64,000 bases of DNA from Pseudomonas helleri (GTDB lineage: Bacteria; Pseudomonadota; Gammaproteobacteria; Pseudomonadales; Pseudomonadaceae): NCBI RefSeq assembly GCF_001043025.1, contig NZ_JYLD01000003.1, positions 1 through 64,000 of the forward strand. The letters run 5' to 3'. The position numbers and the translations under genes are program-made. Of this stretch, positions 17,578-30,700 are shown piece by piece (positions within the stretch are counted from its first letter, which is position 1; each line of letters opens with the position of its first letter). The notes beneath the pieces are model-generated. The model was not told where the DNA came from. It saw only the letters and a list, made by a program, of their open reading frames with translations, and made no database searches.

Positions 17578-18582
17578 TTATTGACGGATAAAGTCGCGGA
17601 AAACCTCGATGGTTTGCTCGATTTGGCTGCGGCTGACGTCCATGTGGGTCACCATGCGCAAGCGCGGCGCGGCACTGAGCTTGATGCCCCGCTCCCCCGC
17701 AAAGGCTTTAAGTGCTGCCGCCTGCCCATCAACTTGCACGTAAACCATGTTGGTCTGTACCGGCTCAACGCGATAACCGGCCTCACGCAGGCCATCGGCC
17801 AGCCGTTGCGCATTGGCATGGTCATCTGCCAGGCGCGCCACCTGATGGTCCAGCGCATACAAGCCCGCCGCGGCCAGTTGCCCGGCCTGACGCATGCCGC
17901 CACCGACCATTTTGCGCAGGCGCCGGGCCTTGCCGATCAATTCAACGGTGCCGCACAACACAGAGCCCACCGGCGCGCCCAAACCCTTGGACAAACACAC
18001 CGACACCGAATCGAAATGCCGGGCAATTTCGCTCGCGTCCACCCCCAGCTTCACCGCCGCGTTGTACAGCCGCGCGCCGTCCAGGTGCAGCGCCAGGCCG
18101 TGTTCGCGGGTCAAGCGGCTGGCCTGCGCCAGATACTCGACCGGCAGCACCTTGCCCTGCATGGTGTTTTCCAGGGCCAGCAAGCGGGTGCGGGCGAAGT
18201 GAAAGTCGTCAGGCTTGATTGCCGCCGCCACCTGTTGCAAATCCAGCGAGCCGTCGGCCTGCACCTCCAGCGGTTGGGGCTGAATAGAGCCCAACACGGC
18301 CGCACCGCCGCCTTCGTATTTATAGGTGTGCGCCTGCTGCCCCACGATGTATTCGTCACCACGCCCGCAATGCGCCATCAGCGCCAGCAAGTTGCTCATG
18401 GTGCCGGTGGGCACAAACAGTGCTTGTGCAAACCCCAAGCGCGAGGCGAGCTCAGACTCCAGCTTGTTTACCGTCGGGTCTTCACCGTATACATCGTCGC
18501 CCAGCGGCGCGCTCGCCATGGCGTCACGCATGCCTGTGCTGGGTTGGGTTACGGTGTCGCTGCGCAGATCGATAACACTCAT
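17578..18582 (-). CDS. ltaE: Low-specificity L-threonine aldolase
   Basis: A 334-aa PLP enzyme (fold type I) that cleaves L-threonine and allo-threonine to glycine and acetaldehyde. Family hallmarks are the start VIDLRSDTVTQPSTGMRDAM, GDDVYGEDPTVNKLE, the HTYKYEGGG active-site loop, LDGARLYNAA, and the Schiff-base lysine in CLSKGLGAPVGSVL. The start at 18582 fits the conserved N-terminus; the frame opens 36 codons earlier without conserved sequence. It is transcribed away from the FMN-riboswitch gene and seems monocistronic. Confidence 0.92.
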   Translation of the reverse strand: MSVIDLRSDTVTQPSTGMRDAMASAPLGDDVYGEDPTVNKLESELASRLGFAQALFVPTGTMSNLLALMAHCGRGDEYIVGQQAHTYKYEGGGAAVLGSIQPQPLEVQADGSLDLQQVAAAIKPDDFHFARTRLLALENTMQGKVLPVEYLAQASRLTREHGLALHLDGARLYNAAVKLGVDASEIARHFDSVSVCLSKGLGAPVGSVLCGTVELIGKARRLRKMVGGGMRQAGQLAAAGLYALDHQVARLADDHANAQRLADGLREAGYRVEPVQTNMVYVQVDGQAAALKAFAGERGIKLSAAPRLRMVTHMDVSRSQIEQTIEVFRDFIRQ

Positions 18583-18743
18583 GCAAAAGTCCTCGGCCGT
18601 CGGCTCATCAAAGAAATCCTTGTGGCGCAAGAATAGCCTTATACAGGCATCAGAAAATACGATGGCTATTAGCAAAAAGCAGCGATGCATCTTTGAAACA
18701 TTTGTGATACAAAATGCCCGCTGCCCTGAAACACGGGCGGCAA

Positions 18744-18910
18744 CGTTCTCAGGGCGGGGTGTAACTCCCCACCGGCGGTAATTACGCGCAATGCGTATAG
18801 CCCGCGAGCGCTTGGCGCATCAGACAGCTTTTTGGCTGATGATGGGGCAAGGTCAGCAGACCCGGTGTGATCCCGGGGCCGACGGTCATAGTCCGGATGA
18901 AGAGAGAACG
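18744..18910 (+). ncRNA. FMN riboswitch (RFN element)
   Basis: Conserved RFN blocks are visible: AGGGCGGGGTGTAACTCCCC followed by ACCGGCGGTAATT, AGCCCGCGAGCG, GGTCAGCAGACCCGGTG and CCGGGGCCGACGGTCATAGT then CCGGATGAAGAGAGAAC. The closing stem pairs CGTTCTC (18744-18750) with GAGAACG (18904-18910). The next 110 bases lead to the lumazine-synthase gene. There is no clear T-run, so translational control is the more likely mode. Confidence 0.95.
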
Positions 18911-19019
18911 GGATTGGCGCCAAAGGGCCGTTAACCAGAGGGGGACTCCCCGTCTGCACGTACCCTTAAATCCCATTCGATTCATATGCCCTGTTTTTCA
19001 CACAAACAGGAGTCAGAAC

Positions 19020-19514
19020 ATGCAACCTACCGCTATTCACCACAACGAACGCGTCGCTTTCATCCAGGCCAGCTGGCACAAAGAGATCGTCGATCAGAGC
19101 CGTAAAGGCTTCCTGGCCGAGATGCTCGAGCAGGGCTATCAGGAAAGTGACATCGACTTCTTTGAAGTCGGCGGTGCGTTCGAAATCCCGCTGCACGCCA
19201 AACTGCTGGCCAAGACTGGCCGCTACGCCGGTATCGTCGGTGCCGCACTGGTGGTCGACGGTGGCATTTATCGTCACGATTTCGTGGCTCAGTCCGTGGT
19301 CAGCGGCCTGATGCAAGTGCAGTTGGAAACTGAAGTGCCGGTGTTCTCGGTCAGCCTGACCCCGCACCACTTCCACGCGGGCGAAGAGCACCAGAAGTTT
19401 TTCTTCGATCACTTCGTACACAAAGGTCAGGAAGCGGCGAAAACCTGCGTAGACACCCTGCAGAAAATCCGCGCTATCAAGCGTCTGGACAGCCAGCAAA
19501 AGCGCGCGGTGTAA
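19020..19514 (+). CDS. ribH: 6,7-dimethyl-8-ribityllumazine synthase, RibH2 type
   Basis: A 164-aa enzyme condensing 5-amino-6-ribitylaminouracil with dihydroxybutanone phosphate in riboflavin synthesis. VGGAFEIPLHAKLLAKTGRY and YRHDFVAQSVVSGLMQVQLE match the family, as does the PVFSVSLTPHHFH stretch, where the RibH2 type (as in Brucella RibH2) has this sequence instead of the usual PV-GVLT. The start at 19020 has AGGAG at 19008-19012. It is separated from the main rib operon and directly controlled by the FMN riboswitch, so it would be expressed when flavin is scarce. It is a second synthase beside the housekeeping copy expected elsewhere (inference). Confidence 0.9.
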   Translation: MQPTAIHHNERVAFIQASWHKEIVDQSRKGFLAEMLEQGYQESDIDFFEVGGAFEIPLHAKLLAKTGRYAGIVGAALVVDGGIYRHDFVAQSVVSGLMQVQLETEVPVFSVSLTPHHFHAGEEHQKFFFDHFVHKGQEAAKTCVDTLQKIRAIKRLDSQQKRAV

Positions 19515-19527
19515 GCGCTGAAACCTC

Positions 19528-19597
19528 CTGTAGGAGCGAGCTTGCCTCGCGATCTTTTGATCTTCAAAAAGATCGCGAGGCAAGCTCGCTCCTACAG
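19528..19597. repeat. REP-type palindrome, inverted pair
   Basis: The two arms CTGTAGGAGCGAGCTTGCCT... and its reverse complement form a near-perfect palindrome with a short centre around TTTTGATCTTCAAAAA. It lies between convergent ribH and astE and may act as a bidirectional terminator. Confidence 0.85.
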
Positions 19598-19599
19598 CT

Positions 19600-20610
19600 T
19601 CAAGCGAACGCTGTTGCTTTCACCGGCTTGATGATGATCCCCGCCCGCAGGCCGTTCTTGACCTTGGGGTTGGGAAAGATGATCCGTGCGCCCTCTTCCT
19701 CGATGACCCAGCGGGTTTTTGGCGTGTCTTGCGCCAACAAATAACCTTTAGGCAACTCAGAAAAATTCTCGATTTCCGGCGGCAAGTGCAGCAGGAACGC
19801 GTCGCTGTGCTTGATCACTTCTCGCGCCACGCTGAATATCTGCAAGCCGTCCAGCGACGCGCCTTCCAGCGACGGCTCAGTGCCTTCGATGATCTGCTGC
19901 AAGCGTAACTCCAGACGCTCGACGTTAACCCCGTCGTTGTGCCCAAACGGCCGGGCCTTGCCCAGCTCCAGGGTAAACGCCTCGGCACCCAGTTGATCGT
20001 AGGTGTAAGCGCTGAACACAATGGAAGGTTTGTTCTGCAACAGCACCGCTTCCATGCCAGCGGCCCGCAGGCGCGCCAGTTGATCGCGGGAATGTTTGCG
20101 CCCCTCTTTGTAGGGGTACAAGGCGAATTGCTCAATCTTGGAACCGCGAATGGCCGTGTGCAGGTCGAAATGCAAACGGGTACGCTCGGGGGCATTGAAA
20201 AACGTCTCGGCCAGGTGTTCAAGCTCGCAGGCACGCAGGGCTTCTGGCCCGCTGCTGCTTTCATGGCGGCCGTTAAACAGACGATTGAGGTCTTCTTCGA
20301 CAAACCGTGCGCCCGTGCGCATGGCGCCCGGGTTGCCGAACAAAAACAGAATACGTGCGCGCGGCTTGATCTCACCGCGAGCAATGGCATGGATCAGGCG
20401 ATCGAGCAATTCGATCGGCGCTGTTTCATTACCGTGGATACCGGCCGACAGCAGCAAGTCCATGCCGTTGTCGCGCGCCTCAGGGGGGCGCACCTCAAGC
20501 GCGCCCTCGGCCAGCCAGCGCAAACGCACGCCATCGACAGTCAGTTGAGTTTTCTGGGCCGGTTCACGTCCGGTCAAGGTCAGTTCAAGCAGTTTGCCGA
20601 GAGCGAGCAT
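19600..20610 (-). CDS. astE: Succinylglutamate desuccinylase
   Basis: A 336-aa zinc carboxypeptidase-like enzyme releasing glutamate and succinate in the last step of the arginine succinyltransferase (AST) pathway. The zinc ligands are visible as His59 and Glu62 in SAGIHGNET and His151 in FDLHTAI, the same spacing as E. coli AstE. It is the last gene of the aru operon, 13 bases after the conserved hypothetical gene, with the REP palindrome at its end. P. aeruginosa calls it aruE. Confidence 0.95.
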   Translation of the reverse strand: MLALGKLLELTLTGREPAQKTQLTVDGVRLRWLAEGALEVRPPEARDNGMDLLLSAGIHGNETAPIELLDRLIHAIARGEIKPRARILFLFGNPGAMRTGARFVEEDLNRLFNGRHESSSGPEALRACELEHLAETFFNAPERTRLHFDLHTAIRGSKIEQFALYPYKEGRKHSRDQLARLRAAGMEAVLLQNKPSIVFSAYTYDQLGAEAFTLELGKARPFGHNDGVNVERLELRLQQIIEGTEPSLEGASLDGLQIFSVAREVIKHSDAFLLHLPPEIENFSELPKGYLLAQDTPKTRWVIEEEGARIIFPNPKVKNGLRAGIIIKPVKATAFA

Positions 20611-20623
20611 AGGGCATCCTTAA

Positions 20624-20917
20624 TCAGTGATTGCAGTCCGGGCCGTGCACGTGACCGTCTTCGCCATCTTCGTCACTCATGTCAGCCGGTTCCATTTCCA
20701 GCTGCAGACTAACAAGGTTAGTGGCCAATGGGCGCAACAACAGGTTGGCGTATTCAGCGTCGCCCTCTTCTACGTCTACACCAATCAGCAACTGGCCACG
20801 GCCGTCTTGCTGGATCCACAGCTCTTTACCCTGCCACAGGACCGCGACGCGGGTGCAGGAGGTTTGCAGTTGCGTGCCGTCGGTGTCTTCAAGGATCAGC
20901 TGCAGGGAATCGCTCAT
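20624..20917 (-). CDS. Conserved hypothetical protein of the aru operon
   Basis: A 97-aa acidic protein lying between astB and astE, the place occupied by a hypothetical gene in the P. aeruginosa operon too. It has a beta-rich body (LQLILEDTDGTQLQTSCTRV) and a C-terminal acidic, His-rich tail DEDGEDGHVHGPDCNH that could bind metal. There is no signal peptide or membrane helix. Its constant presence in the operon suggests a link to AST enzymes, perhaps metal supply to AstE, but no function is known to me. Confidence 0.8.
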   Translation of the reverse strand: MSDSLQLILEDTDGTQLQTSCTRVAVLWQGKELWIQQDGRGQLLIGVDVEEGDAEYANLLLRPLATNLVSLQLEMEPADMSDEDGEDGHVHGPDCNH

Positions 20918-20976
20918 AATTTCGCTCTCATTGGAAAATCAGGTGGCGCGTGCGCAACAGGCAAACACGCGCAGGG

Positions 20977-22323
20977 TCAATTGATCTGAAACGGATAAAC
21001 CGAGCCCAGTTTAAGGATTTGCGTCAGTTCATCCAGTGCCGTCCGGCATTCAAGCAGCAATTGCGGGTCTGCCAGGTCGCTTTCGCGCAAGGCATCGCGG
21101 TAGTGCTTGTTCACCCAGCCGGTCAGCGTGTCGTACAGCGGGGCCGACATGATAACCCCAGGGTTGACCGCCGCCAGCTCTGTTTCGTTAAGCGCCACAC
21201 GCAAGCGCAGGCACGCCGGACCGCCGCCGTTCTGCATGCTCTGTTTGAGATCAAACACCTTCACTTCGCGAATCGGCCCGCCAGCGCTGGTCAGGCCTTG
21301 CAGGTAGCTCCAGACACGCGGGTTGGCGCGGCACTCTTCGGGCACGATCAGCAGCATCGAGCCGTCGGCACGGCTGAGCAGTTGGCTGTTGAACAGGTAA
21401 GAGCGCACTGCGTCATCGACGGTCACTTGATCGCGCGGCACGCTGATGGACTCAAATGCAGCCCCGCGCGCGGCCAGCTTGCGACGCAACTCGTCGAGCA
21501 TGGCTTCGGTATTGAGGAAGGCATCCTGGTGATGGAACAGCAGCTCGCCATTACCCACCGCGATCACGTCGTTATGGAACACGCCCTGGTCGATCACCGC
21601 CGGGTTTTGCTGGGCAAACACCACGCCCTCCTCGCTCAAACCATGCAGACGCGCCACGGCTTGTGAGGCTTCGAGGGTTTGGCGTGCCGGGTACTTTTGC
21701 GGCGCGGGATAACGGCTGTCGAACGCACTGCGCCCGTAGACAAAAAACTCGACCCCGGCCTCGCCGTAGTCACGGCAAAAGCGTGTGTGATTGGCGGCGC
21801 CTTCATCACCAAACTGCGCCACTGCCGGCAAGGCCGCGTGGTGCGCGAAGTGCTGCTGATCGGCAAACATCGCGCCCAGCACGCGGCTGGTGGTCGGGTG
21901 CTCGATGCTGCGGTGGAACTTGCAATTGAGGTTGGCAGCGGTGAAATGCACACGGCCATCGGCGGTGTCTGCGCTTGGGCTGACCGTGGCGGCGTTGGCC
22001 ACCCACATGCTGGAGGCCGAGCAACTGGCAACCAGCAACGGCATGGCGTCTTTGGCAGCACGCTCAATCACTTGTGCGTCAGTACCGCTAAAGCCCAGGC
22101 TGCGCAAGGCGGCGACATCCGGACGCTCTTGCGGGGCCAGCACGCCCTGGACAAAGCCCATGTCCATCAGCGCTTTCATTTTTTCCAGGCCTTGCAGCGC
22201 GGCTTCCTTGGGGTTGGACGCCTGCTGGCTGTTGCTCTGGGACGCGACATTGCCAAACGACAAACCGCCGTAGTTATGGGTCGGCCCCACTAGACCGTCA
22301 AAGTTGACTTCAAAGGATTTCAT
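20977..22323 (-). CDS. astB: N-succinylarginine dihydrolase
   Basis: A 448-aa amidinotransferase-fold enzyme converting succinylarginine to succinylornithine, two NH3 and CO2. The conserved start [20 protein letters not shown], the central [21 protein letters not shown] (quoted here in part: [13 protein letters not shown]) and the nucleophilic cysteine near residue 371 in [11 protein letters not shown] are present. Length matches E. coli AstB (447). It is the fifth gene of the aru operon. A REP palindrome separates it from astD upstream. Confidence 0.96.
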   Translation of the reverse strand: MKSFEVNFDGLVGPTHNYGGLSFGNVASQSNSQQASNPKEAALQGLEKMKALMDMGFVQGVLAPQERPDVAALRSLGFSGTDAQVIERAAKDAMPLLVASCSASSMWVANAATVSPSADTADGRVHFTAANLNCKFHRSIEHPTTSRVLGAMFADQQHFAHHAALPAVAQFGDEGAANHTRFCRDYGEAGVEFFVYGRSAFDSRYPAPQKYPARQTLEASQAVARLHGLSEEGVVFAQQNPAVIDQGVFHNDVIAVGNGELLFHHQDAFLNTEAMLDELRRKLAARGAAFESISVPRDQVTVDDAVRSYLFNSQLLSRADGSMLLIVPEECRANPRVWSYLQGLTSAGGPIREVKVFDLKQSMQNGGGPACLRLRVALNETELAAVNPGVIMSAPLYDTLTGWVNKHYRDALRESDLADPQLLLECRTALDELTQILKLGSVYPFQIN

Positions 22324-22372
22324 CGGTGAGGCTCCGGCAAACGGTGGTAATAGACAAGGTAGAGCACTTGAC

Positions 22373-22461
22373 CTGTGGGAGCGGGCTTGCTCGCGATGGC
22401 ATCAACGCGGCTTAACCGTAAAACCGCGCAGCCTGCATCGCGAGCAAGCCCGCTCCCACAG
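22373..22461. repeat. REP-type palindrome, inverted pair (second subtype)
   Basis: The arms CTGTGGGAGCGGGCTTGCTC and its reverse complement enclose a short variable centre. This subtype (GGGAGCGGGCTTGCTCGCGA) differs from the GATCGCGAGGCAAGC subtype and recurs at 57987-58073. It lies inside the aru operon between astD and astB and could modulate mRNA stability. Confidence 0.85.
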
Positions 22462-22476
22462 TGACGACATGAGGCC

Positions 22477-24980
<2,504 letters not shown>

Positions 24981-25035
24981 GCTATCTCCTTAAACAGGGC
25001 TCGCGGGCGAACCCCGTGACACTCGCTCAAACGCG

Positions 25036-26055
25036 TTAAACCGCAACCACTCGTACGCTGACGCCTTCGCCAACGCCGAGCGCTTCGGCCGCTTCCAGAT
25101 CCAGCGTGACCGGCTTGCCCGGCGCCCAGTCGAGCTCCAGCAAGACGGCGCGGTAGTCCTGCAACTGGGCATTGGCCACCAGATACGGGCGACCGCCACC
25201 GCGAATCGGCTCACCGATCTTGACCGGCACCACGCGGCTTTGAGCAATCGAGCGGATGCCCGAGACCCGCGCATGCAGGGTCGGGCCGCCGTCGAAAATG
25301 TCGATGTAATGATCGGTTTCAAAACCTTCACGCATCAAAATGTCGAAGGTGATTTGCGCACGCGGGTGCACCTGGCCCATGGCTTCCTGGGCAGTGTCAG
25401 GCAACAGCGGCACGTAAATCGGGTAATGCGGCATCAGCTCGGCGAGGAAGGTGCGGCTTTTCAGCCCGCACAGGCGCTCGGCGGCGGCGTAGTTCAAGTC
25501 GAAAAAGTTGCGGCCGATGGCGTCCCAAAACGGCGAGTCGCCGTTTTCATCGCTGTAACCGACGATCTCGGTGACCACCGAATCGGCAAAGCGCTCCGGG
25601 TGGTTGGCCACAAACAGCAGGCGGCCTCGGGAGTTGAGTTCGGACCAGGCCGTGCCCACCAGATCCGGGACCACATAAAAACTGGTCAGCAGGCTGTTGC
25701 CGGTCAAGTCGTGACACTGCGACAGCACGTGGATCTTGTTGTGGATCTTCAGTTCGCGTGAGGCGTGAACGAAGGTCTCGTTACGAAAACTATAAAAAGG
25801 CTCGGAGTACCCGGCCGACGCGACGATGGCCGAACAGCCCACCAGCTTGCCTGCGGTGGTGTCTTCAAGGACGAAGAAGTAACTTTCTTCGCCATTGAAG
25901 CTGACTTCAGCGGCAAACGAGGCTTCGGAGGCGGCGATCTTGTCGCGCAGACGGTCGAGGTCGTCCGGCAATGAAGTGACACCAATCGGGCTGTCCGCAG
26001 CCAGACGCTGTACCTCGCTCAGGTCAGCCATTTGCGCGGGGCGCATCACCAGCAT
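25036..26055 (-). CDS. aruF: Arginine/ornithine N-succinyltransferase, alpha subunit
   Basis: A 339-aa AstA-family subunit paired with AruG. It shows CHDLTGNSLLTSFYVVPDLV, GYSDENGDSPFWDAIGRNFF and YIDIFDGGPTLHARVSGIRS, each aligning with the equivalent AruG motif. It follows aruC, with a REP half in the 122-base gap, and is 55 bases upstream of aruG. Confidence 0.95.
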   Translation of the reverse strand: MLVMRPAQMADLSEVQRLAADSPIGVTSLPDDLDRLRDKIAASEASFAAEVSFNGEESYFFVLEDTTAGKLVGCSAIVASAGYSEPFYSFRNETFVHASRELKIHNKIHVLSQCHDLTGNSLLTSFYVVPDLVGTAWSELNSRGRLLFVANHPERFADSVVTEIVGYSDENGDSPFWDAIGRNFFDLNYAAAERLCGLKSRTFLAELMPHYPIYVPLLPDTAQEAMGQVHPRAQITFDILMREGFETDHYIDIFDGGPTLHARVSGIRSIAQSRVVPVKIGEPIRGGGRPYLVANAQLQDYRAVLLELDWAPGKPVTLDLEAAEALGVGEGVSVRVVAV

Positions 26056-26130
26056 GGTGTCACTCCTTAATCCAGAAAATAAAAAATGGGGCCCTGTGGG
26101 GGCGAGCCTGTCTCACAGTCTTTTAAAAGA

Positions 26131-26163
26131 TTAAAAGATCGCGAGGCGAGCTCGCTCCTACAG
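26131..26163. repeat. REP-type repeat, single half
   Basis: AAAAGATCGCGAGGCGAGCT followed by CGCTCCTACAG, in the gap between aruC and aruF. A weak remnant of the other arm precedes it. Confidence 0.7.
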
Positions 26164-26177
26164 GGTTATGGCGTGGA

Positions 26178-27422
<1,245 letters not shown>

Positions 27423-27497
27423 CTAAAATGGCGAGCGATGGGGGGATTGTAAGGACAGATGGTGATGCGGCCTTGCCGCCAAGCGACAACTTCTTAT

Positions 27498-27539
27498 AGC
27501 GCCAAACCCCGGCTTAACCGGGTTTACAGCAATGCGACA
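27498..27539 (-). promoter_or_regulatory. Putative ArgR operator of the aru operon
   Basis: On the minus strand 27539-27519 reads TGTCGCATTGCTGTAAACCC, fitting the Pseudomonas ArgR half-site TGTCGC-N8-AA-N5, followed at the 21-base period by a weaker half beginning GTTAAGCC. A third TGTCGC-N8-AA match ends at 27488. The first ten bases equal those of the aotJ site. Confidence 0.6.
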
Positions 27540-27792
27540 TATTGCGTCGCAAAGACGCAGTTTAAACGCTGAGCGCGCCAAACGGCAGCACGACAACAGG
27601 TTGATTTATGCCGTGCCTGGCAGGGCGAGCCGGCACCTGCGGCTAAACCCTTGAGCGGGGGCTATTTATTTATTGCGACGGGGCATATTTACGATACGTC
27701 GGCCCCCTCTTCTAGCAGGTATTTGCGCTTTTTAAAAACGTCATCGCGGCTGATCTTAATCGCTCTAATTCCTTGATTAATCAGGTGCTTTC

Positions 27793-30700
27793 ATGCCCAA
27801 CAGCGATCTTGAAGGTCTGCCCCCACAGTCACCGCTCACACAAAACACACCTCATAGAGAGGCACATTTTCTGCCCCATCATGCCCAGATCACCCACACC
27901 CTACCTCAGTGGTTAACACGGGCGCCCTCTCACAAACAGCAAGCACTCAAGGCTCTCAGGCCTAACCCGATGCACTGGCCGAAAGGGCTTTCGATTTCAC
28001 AGCAAAACGCCCTTGATCACGCGCACATTAATAGCTGGAAAACCCACCAGGATGCTGAGCAGGAACTTGAAAACCTCAAAGATGTTTACGCCTTCGCCGA
28101 ACCTTTGCTCTTACAAGCATTGGTCGAGCGCTTTCAGGTGGACTCTGCGCTCAATCTGAAAAACACCTTCATCAACCTCTACCTCCCCCTGACAACGCCG
28201 CTGTTGGGCCTTAAAACCGGGGCATTTAAAAACTGGCGCGTGTCCATGCTGGATGCCGCCCTGCATAACTTTGAGGCTTTTGAAGCACAGCCAGACGCTC
28301 ACTCACCTGATTCCGGATTTATTACTCGCCCAAGCGCAGGCGGGCAATACCAGATTTTGGAGACGCTGACCCGACAAGTGCCGATCCCGGCTTTCATTAC
28401 GCTGTGCCGTCAGCTGGATATCGGCAAACTGTACAAGGCTCATCTGGACAATGAGCTGATCCTTTGTGAGCCTGACAAAGCATTGCGTATCAAAACAGCT
28501 GTTCGCCAGCACTTGAGAACGGCGCTTGTCGCGGCATCGCATCATGCGCTCGCACACAAACAGATCACGCAAAACATCCATGATGCGCTTTGCAATCCGG
28601 CCCAAGCGCCGGGCTGGACGAACCAGACACCACCGACACTCTATCCTCACAGCATGACGCTACTGGGCAGCGCGCTGACCGGGGTGTTGGTTTTTTCTAC
28701 CCAAACGGCTCCAGCGTCACTGCAAGGGGAAGTCATCGCCTACCTCCCTGATGACCCGCAGCAGCCTGTAAAGCGTCACGCTTCAATGACCGCTTTCGTC
28801 AGTGACCTGGCAATAAAATTACGCGATGACAGCTACCAGCAATACTTCAGCCGTTTTATTGACCACAAGGAACTAGAGCCGTTTTTAACGACCCTCAGGA
28901 GCAAACTTTTCATTACCCAGATCGACCCGGCACACGTGCCTAAAGGGGAAGGACGGCCTGAAGACTTCCCTCTTGTTATTCGATCAAGCCTTGTTGAGCA
29001 CCCTGTTCTCAATTTCACGCTGCTCAACATCTATCAGGACTACAGCGAATACCTGTTCATCCAAAAACGACGAAAGCTGCTTGAAGATGCCCCCTTGCTG
29101 GCTGTCAGTACCGACACGGAAGATCAGAAAACACGCCATGATCGCCAGCAACGCCTGAAAAAAATCGGTGAGTGGGCCGTCAACGCGATTGAGATTGCGG
29201 GCTCTTTTTTCATCCCGGGTCTGGGTGAGTTGATGATGCTGCAAATGGCATATCAGATCCTTGATGACACCTATGAGGGCATCAGGGACTGGACCCAGGG
29301 TAAAACCATTGAGGCCTGGGACCATTTATTCAACGTTCTGTCCAGCACCGTCCAAATTGCAACCCTGAGCATTGGCAGCAAAATAATCGCTGATGTCCTG
29401 AAACCCACGCCCTCTTTCGTCAAGGGTTTAAAACCCGTCACACGCCATACGGGTGAAAAGCGCCTGTGGGATCCGGCCCTGACGCCTTACCAACATCCGA
29501 CAGACCTGCCCTCCAACACGCCCGCCAACGACCTCGGGTTAATGCTGCATGAAGACGCACAGTTTCTATCTCTCGAAGACCGCACTTACCGCGTTGAACA
29601 AGAACCCCAAACACTGCGATACCGCATCAAGCATCCTTCTCGAACACAGGCCTACTCGCCGCGATTGCGGCATAACGGGTCAGGTGCCTGGACAGTCGAA
29701 ACAGAGCAACCGCTCAATTGGGATGATTTGAGACTCTTCAAACGCTTGAACCGAACCGCAGCCTCTTTCTCTGACATCACCGCCTCACGCCTTTTGGCCA
29801 TCACTCAGACCGATACGGCTGCGCTGCGCAGCCTGCATGTCGATGCGCTGCCCACACCCGGCTTGCTTGCCGACAGCATCCAACGCTTCAAAATTGACCA
29901 GGACCTGCAGTATTTCATCGAGCACATGCAAAGCCGTGACCCTTTGGTTCAGCAACTGGCAGACCCTCAAACCCAGTTGCAACTGTTGATCAGTGATGAG
30001 ATGTGGAGCGCGTCCAAAAACTTACGGGTCGTCAATGAACACGGTGAAACCGTGGTGCACTATCCTTCCGAGTTCTCTACAGCCGAGCACATTGAAATCA
30101 CAGATGAGCAGGTACGAGGGGGCCAATTACTGAAAACCGTCCTCCAGGCACTGGATGAAAAAGACATAAAGCACCTGCTCGGCGTTAGTCCAGCGATGGC
30201 CGACCCGCTACCTAATCCCACCGAACAAATGACCCTGCTCTGCAACCGACTGGCACGCCTGGCACACAAAAAGCGCAACGACTTGTTCGCATCACGTTAT
30301 GCCTCGTTGCAAAACAGCGCTAATGCAGAGGTCAAATTGCTGCAGACGAGCTTTGCGCAACTGCCGACACCGGCAGCGCAAGAACTGATCTGGAATGCCC
30401 AGGGCGATGAAATCCTGCAACTGCTTAATGAGCGAATCATCCCCGAACGCCTGCAAGAGCTCGCACTCGAACAGGTCTACGAATCAAGGGTCAACCGCGC
30501 CTTCGAAGGCCTTTTTCTCGACTCTACGCATAGCGCAGACAGCGAGTGGCTCACGCTGAAAACGATTGAATCGCTACCTGGCTGGTCAGACAACCTGCGC
30601 CTTGAAATTCGCGACGCCAGCTTTGACGGTCCACTGCTCAACAGCCTTGGAGGCGAGCATGCCCCGATACGCAAAGTGTTGATCAAGTCACAAAACCTCT

